A stretch of 64,000 nucleotides of DNA from Carettochelys insculpta (taxonomy: Eukaryota; Chordata; Testudines; Carettochelyidae), in assembly GCF_033958435.1 (NCBI RefSeq), contig NC_134137.1:225597501-225661500 (forward strand), given 5' to 3'. Position numbers and translations under genes: made by a program. A model generated the notes under the pieces. The model had not been told where the DNA came from. It ran no database searches and saw only the letters and a program-made list of their open reading frames with translations. Numbering within the stretch: position 1 is the stretch's first letter; every line of letters begins with the position of its first letter. Positions 59,937-64,000 of the stretch are shown here, piece after piece.

Positions 59937-60116
59937 GGGTTACCGTACTTGACCTTCCACAAAAGAGCCCCCCCCACCCGAGACAGTGCATCTGTGTCAG
60001 TATTTACCAATGTACCATGTATTCATGTGTTATCTATAACATAAATAAAGGGTGAGTTGTTAGACACTAACACAGATACCCTGCCTCTCAGGGGTGTCCT
60101 CTTTTTATATGGTGAC
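59937..60116. mobile_element. Short inverted-repeat element, uninterrupted sister of 2761-3130
   Basis: GGGTTACCGTACTTGACC at the left and TATATGGTGACAAA at the right, with AAAAGAG and GTGTCCTCTTTTT just inside. The centre GCATCTGTGTCAGTATTTACC matches ATCTGTGTTAGTATCTACC at 2813. It is about 180 bp and non-coding. Confidence 0.6.
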
Positions 60117-60120
60117 AAAT

Positions 60121-60542
60121 ATCAGAGAGGTAGCCATGTTAGTCTGTAGCTACAAGAACAAGAAGTCCTGTGGCACCTTATAGACTAACAGATATTTTTG
60201 AGCATAAGCTTTCATGGGCAAAGACCTGCTTCATCAGAGGCATGATTGGGGGGGGTGGTTTCAGAGGGGTATTTAAAGAGTGGGGTCCCAGTAAGAGGGA
60301 GGGCCAGAGCTGACAAGGTCTATTCAGCAAGGTGGAAATGGCCCAGTATCTACAGCACTTATCAAAAGAGGAAAAAACAAGTCAGAGCAGATGGGGGACG
60401 TGAGCCTTTGTTAGGGTCTAATGGGGAGGTATTAACATCCAGAGCAGAGATGAAGCAGGTCTTTGCCCACGAAAGCTCATGCTCCAAAATATCTGTTAGT
60501 CTATAAGGTGCCACAAGACTTCTTGCTGTTCCCTTTTTACAT
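60121..60542. repeat. Foldback-family repeat with about 110-bp inverted arms
   Basis: The left arm (AGAGAGGTAGCCATGTTAGTC, AAGAAGTCCTGTGGCACC, GCATAAGCTTTCATGGGC) is the inverse of the right arm (TTTGCCCACGAAAGCTC, ATCTGTTAGTCTATAAGG, TGCCACAAGACTTCTTG). About 200 bp of unrelated sequence lies between. It is the most complete copy of this family in the window, just before the CpG island. Confidence 0.7.
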
Positions 60543-60780
60543 GGAAACCTTAGTATACGTGATTCTGGGTCCCTTTCAGCCTGGGATAGAACTGCCCCAG
60601 TGTGACAAGCTTAGCACAGGCCTGATGGTGAGTAATAGTCGCAGTCTGTTCGAGGGGAGCGGGAAACCCTCAGGACCAGAGCTCCCGTCCCAGCATGCAC
60701 TGCTCCATATGAGACCTATAAGAACGGGAGTCCACAGCGTAGCCTGGGCATTTTAACACCCCCTCCCCGATCGTGTTGCC

Positions 60781-60835
60781 TGCTGGGAGCTGTAGTCCCC
60801 GGAGGGCCGCGTTGCCTGCTGGGCGCTGTGGTCTC
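60781..60835 (-). promoter_or_regulatory. Tandem ZNF143/STAF-like (SBS) motifs in a 36-bp duplication
   Basis: TGCTGGGAGCTGTAGTCC at 60781-60798 is the reverse complement of the ACTACA-NN-TCCCAGCA core known as the SBF/STAF/ZNF143 site. A second, slightly degenerate copy lies at 60817-60835. They are embedded in two 36-bp repeats starting at 60775 and 60811, both beginning GTTGCCTGCTGGG. A half-site-like CCCAGCATGC occurs at 60689-60698. Confidence 0.65.
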
Positions 60836-60872
60836 GCTGGCGTTTGAGACGGCGGGAATCGGGTGCCCTGTT

Positions 60873-60880
60873 ATGCAAAT
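60873..60880 (+). promoter_or_regulatory. Octamer motif ATGCAAAT
   Basis: A perfect octamer ATGCAAAT lies inside the CpG island, 38 bases after the second ZNF143-like site and about 110 bases before the putative first donor. The position is compatible with a core-promoter activator site for POU-family factors. An 8-base match can occur by chance; its context is the main support. Confidence 0.4.
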
Positions 60881-60899
60881 TAAAGGAGCGAGAAGGCAG

Positions 60900-60990
60900 G
60901 GCAGGGGCGGTGTTACGGGAGTGGGCGGGGCGAGCAGAGCGGCCGCGCTGTCGGCGGTTTAACGGACGCGCCTGCTGTGGCCTCAGGCAG
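60900..60990 (+). other. Probable non-coding first exon of the B4GALT3-like gene (5' end not defined)
   Basis: A strong donor, CAG followed by GTGAGG at 60991, follows the promoter motifs within the CpG island. The next plausible acceptor is a pyrimidine-rich tract ending TTAATTAG at 61582, before the exon that holds the start codon. The transcription start is not visible; the left boundary given is only approximate. Confidence 0.45.
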
Positions 60991-61582
60991 GTGAGGGGCT
61001 TGCAGCGGCGCTGCGTGCCCCGCCCCCTCTCTCGGCGGGCCGCACGCCTGGGTTTGCGCGGGCGGGGAGGGAAGAAGGGTCCCACCGGCGCGGGCTCCTC
61101 CTCTAACTCAGCGCTGAGGGGCTCGGAAAGGGGCTGCCGGGGCTGTCCCAAGGCCTCGCCGGCCTCCCCCCTCCCCCGTTTCGGGGTGGGGACGACTGTA
61201 GCTCGTCCCCTCCCGCTGCCTGTGTGGACGCTCGGGTTCCGGCGTGGACGCGTCGCCTGGTCCTGGGGTTGGATCCGGCGTGAACCCCGGCAGCGCGATG
61301 AAGGGATCCGAGCGTCCGCACGGGGACCTGGCGGGGAGCAGCGTGGACTCCCCTCGCCATAAGCGGCGGCCGGCCTGCGTCCTGGCTGCGTTCGGCTCGC
61401 CCTTGGTCCCTAAAGGGGGGCGCAGCCCTGGGAGAAAGCCTTTTCCGTAGGGGCAGGAGCGGGTAATGCTCGAGAGGCCTCCCCGCCTCCCTAGAGTAGC
61501 AGAGTCGGGATAATTAGTAGGGAAACTGGCGGGTCTCCTATGGTGGGATGACTGTAACAGGTTGTCTTTTCTCTTTAATTAG

Positions 61583-61836
61583 CTGCGCAGATGGAAAGTT
61601 GAGGCAAAATGGAGAGCGGGGCCCAGAAGGTGGCTAAAGTTTAGCACTGTGGACTGAATGTAACAAATCCATGCCCCCAGCGTGCACTGCAGTCGAGAGA
61701 CATGAATTGTTTTGACCAGCCCTCTGAAGAGGACAAGCATTCTTACCTGCACAAATGTAGCCCAGAAGTAAAAATGTGAGATGGTTCTGGAGATTTAAAC
61801 TCTCGGCAAAACTAGTTCAGCGGAGGGCCTAAAACC
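61583..61836 (+). other. 5' UTR part of the B4GALT3-like exon 2
   Basis: The region begins after a good acceptor (TTTTCTCTTTAATTAG, 61567-61582) and runs without a further splice signal to the ATG at 61837. It has several upstream ATG triplets, none opening a long frame, so the leader could reduce initiation efficiency. The boundary is inferred from splice signals. Confidence 0.5.
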
Positions 61837-62074
61837 ATGTCCCTCTCTCGTGTTGAAAATCCTTGTTTTCTCCTCTTCCTAGCTGTCTTTCAAGCAATAT
61901 TTATTCTGATTTTATACCGAGGTGGAGCGTCTACTGTGTTTCGGGGATTTTTAGATGCACCTCAACCTTGGGATTACTCAAAAACACAGGATGTGTATAC
62001 AAACCTCAGCCTGTTCACCAGAGCTCCTGATGAAGAAAATATGCCATATTGCACAGCCCAGTCACCAATATTTG
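61837..62074 (+). CDS. B4GALT3: B4GALT3-like beta-1,4-galactosyltransferase, first coding exon (partial gene)
   Basis: This exon encodes 79 codons plus one base, then a donor GTATGT at 62075-62080. Visible parts are a short N-terminus with Arg5 and Glu7, a membrane anchor at residues 11-27 (CFLLFLAVFQAIFILILY), a stem with DYSKTQDVYTNLSLF at 46-60 including the sequon at Asn56, and MPYCTAQSP at 69-77. Cys72 is at the position of a conserved stem-proximal cysteine. The DYS-x-x-x-DVY-x-NLS and PYC-x-x-x-SP pattern matches B4GALT3 among the B4GALT family, and phase-1 splicing at this point fits that gene. The ATG has A at -3. The catalytic domain lies beyond the right edge. B4GALT4 is the main alternative. 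Confidence 0.75.
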
Positions 62075-64000
62075 GTATGTATCAGCTGTTACTGTTTGAA
62101 TTAGTGCATCAGTATAATACATGTTTCACTTCCATTGGAAAAAAAGTATTTGTCAGGAATTTACTACAGTGTCAAAAGTTTTTTACTAGCATTTCCAGTC
62201 TTGGGGCTGGAATAATATTTCTCTTTCCTCTTGAATCTAGATACTGGAAATTTACAGGCTCTGATAATATGTGACACAATCAAAGAGGTGGTTTTGTTCA
62301 GTGTATGCTCAGTTCCCGTTTGTTAACTTCACACTGAGCTTCTAACCAGTTAGAGCTAGCCATCTAGCATACATTAAATGTTTTTTGTCAACATATAACA
62401 TACTTAGTAACCATGACAATTTAGGGTTTTCCGTTCCACAAGGACTTAACTGGTCTAATTGCCAGTTGCAATGCTTTTTAAATTGGATTGTTGTGTACAC
62501 TGGGAAACTGTACCAGTTTTCCAGCAGTGGCATAGGTAGTATTGTGTCTCCTGCAATATAAACTACAGTGTATGTTGGGTACTGTGATACGTTTGTTACC
62601 TAGGCACAGGTAATCTGACAATCAGGCACAGCTTTAAGAAGGGCTACCTCACACTGGTTTTAAAAATAAATTGTTCAGGCTGCATTGGAGCTCTCACTGT
62701 CAGAGAGCACTGATTCAGCTACATCACAACGTTTGTCTGATATTCTCCCCCCCCCCCCCCCATTTCCTAATTGCTTGTGTAACCAGTTTGACTGCTTTTT
62801 GTTTTGACAGTTTAGCCAGTTTTAATCCCTTCCAGCTATGTGAGGTAAAAACTTCAGAGTATTGCCTCAGTGCTGCAAATGCTTTTCTGTATACATGAAA
62901 GATGCACAATAACCACATGACACAGTAGGGTCTCAATATTTGTGAACATAAGGTTCCCGAATTCAGTTATTCATGAGCGGCTGCAAGTGGCTGCTGCTCT
63001 GGGGCAGGGAGCACTGGCAGCCCCCACCTGTCCCAGGGGCCTGGGCAGGGAGTGCCGGCAGCCAAGGTCTGCCATGTTTGCAAAATTCAGCATTTGCGAG
63101 GGTTCTCAACACGGAACTTGTATGAATGTTGAGACCCTACTGTATTCTGAGATACATACGTGATCAGTCAACTTGGTAAAAGCAGATGTGCTACCTTGCT
63201 TTATACACAAATGTATTGCTTTTTTTAAAAAAAAAAAAAAAAGGCTAATGTGTCGGTGCAATGTAGCTGTTTGATTGGAATAGTTGCCTGGTTAGTAAAT
63301 TTACATTTTTTAACTAAACCTGGGTGGGTATTTAGACTAGCTCTGCGGGCATTATAACAATGTTTGATCATCTTTATTTTTCTGTCACTGAGATTACATG
63401 AAGTTGCCACCACGCTGCCTGTGTCTGTGTGTGATCTCTAACCCATGTCATCTTGCCTATATGCCTCATTGTGGGTTTATTCACACAGATGCCAGTTATT
63501 TGTTTCTTCACATGTAGACTTGGTCTAAAATAGACTAGAGCTCACAAATTCAGTTAAGAAGGCATGGGATGGATAACAACAACTTTCAGTCTCTATGACC
63601 CAAGTCCTAGATGAGAGGAAAAAATACTTAAGCTCCCTTTCGGAAAACACTTAACAGGAATCCTCCTATCTTAAAACGCTTTCTTTAAATTGGAGACTTG
63701 ATCTTTAACCTCAAAACAAAGAAATAGTGAGCAGTGTACAGCTTGCCTTTCAGCCATCAGAGAATGTTTTAGATTAGCAGCTCTTGAAATGAGGGTAATG
63801 CCAGGACTGGTATTACAGTTGCTGAAGCTGCGGCTAAAACCCAAGTCCCACTGCCTGAGGTCAGAGCCCAATGGTTTCAGAGCTGGGAAGCAGGGATCGG
63901 TTAAAGGCCCCTTAGCTAGGTCGAAGCTGTTGGGCTTCTGCTTTTGGTCCCTCTGCTCATGAGGGTGGAGCCCAGGCTTTGGCTTCCTCACCCAAGGTGG
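62075..64000 (+). other. First large intron of the B4GALT3-like gene (continues beyond the window)
   Basis: No segment with the conserved galactosyltransferase catalytic motifs is visible here, so the next coding exon is outside. The stretch holds a poly-C run (about 62746-62761), a poly-A run (about 63225-63242) and otherwise unremarkable sequence. Short frames on both strands show no recognisable protein. Confidence 0.5.

Larger units (their letters stand above)
60770..61450. promoter_or_regulatory. CpG-island promoter of the B4GALT3-like gene
   Basis: This is the only sustained CpG-dense, GC-rich block in the window. It lies just upstream of and across a probable first exon (donor GTGAGG at 60991) of the galactosyltransferase gene. 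It contains two ZNF143/STAF-type sites in a 36-bp tandem duplication and a perfect octamer, annotated separately. No TATA box is evident. Long open frames on both strands here (for example 60844-61362) are best read as consequences of high GC. Confidence 0.8.

Noticed and set aside
60844..61362. 172-codon open frame in the CpG island, with antisense frames
   Set aside because: It is Arg/Gly-rich, overlaps frames on the other strand and crosses a strong donor at 60991. High GC content explains the lack of stops; no family motif is present.
1..64000. Search for CRISPR arrays, operons, prophage or bacterial-type regulatory sites
   Set aside because: The window is vertebrate nuclear DNA with introns and LINEs; none of these features apply or were seen.

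Overview
The window is nuclear DNA of a vertebrate, most likely a turtle. The evidence is spliced genes with canonical GT/AG junctions, one CpG island in an otherwise CpG-poor background, and a sauropsid-style repeat load. That load comprises CR1 LINEs ending in an 8-bp (ATGTTCTT)n tail, tRNA-headed SINEs with CR1-like tails, MIR relics, many short inverted-repeat DNA elements with ends near GGCYAYGTCTACAC, hAT-type elements and LTR retroelements. The turtle assignment rests on repeat style; a crocodilian cannot be excluded from sequence alone.

Two protein-coding genes can be supported, both on the + strand and both encoding Golgi type II glycosyltransferases. The first is a complete four-exon gene at 14491-21790 (exons 14491-14602, 18260-18795, 20847-21143, 21704-21790; 1032 nt, 343 residues). 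It encodes a GlcAT-P/B3GAT1-type beta-1,3-glucuronosyltransferase. The second is the 5' end of a B4GALT3-like beta-1,4-galactosyltransferase, with a CpG-island promoter (about 60770-61450), a probable non-coding first exon ending at 60990, an intron to 61582, and a first coding exon at 61837-62074 that splices out of the window. By family knowledge a beta-1,4-galactosyltransferase makes the N-acetyllactosamine end to which GlcAT-P adds glucuronic acid in HNK-1 epitope synthesis, so two consecutive steps of one glycan pathway may be linked here.

Layout: 1-14490 is intergenic with DNA-element relics (1010-1844, 2761-3130, 3845-4135, 6404-7093), MIR relics and a hAT element with a perfect 8-bp duplication (12041-12600). 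14491-21790 is the glucuronosyltransferase gene. 21791-41200 is intergenic, with a solo LTR (24182-25141), a 711-bp inverted-repeat element (26395-27105), an old CR1 fragment (36201-36697) and a hAT element carrying a SINE (37213-38087). About 41226-44818 holds a nearly full-length but broken APE-type LINE. 46771-52445 is a nested pile of CR1 copies inside a DNA element that itself sits in a foldback repeat. 52999-54057 is a second solo LTR of the same family as the first. About 55880-59300 is a decayed Ty3/gypsy-like element cut by two inverted-repeat elements. 60121-60542 is a foldback repeat, and 60770 onward is the galactosyltransferase gene.

Most other open frames are short, repeat-derived or CpG-island artefacts. 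Repeat families are named by visible hallmarks (ends, target duplications, protein motifs), not by a database match.
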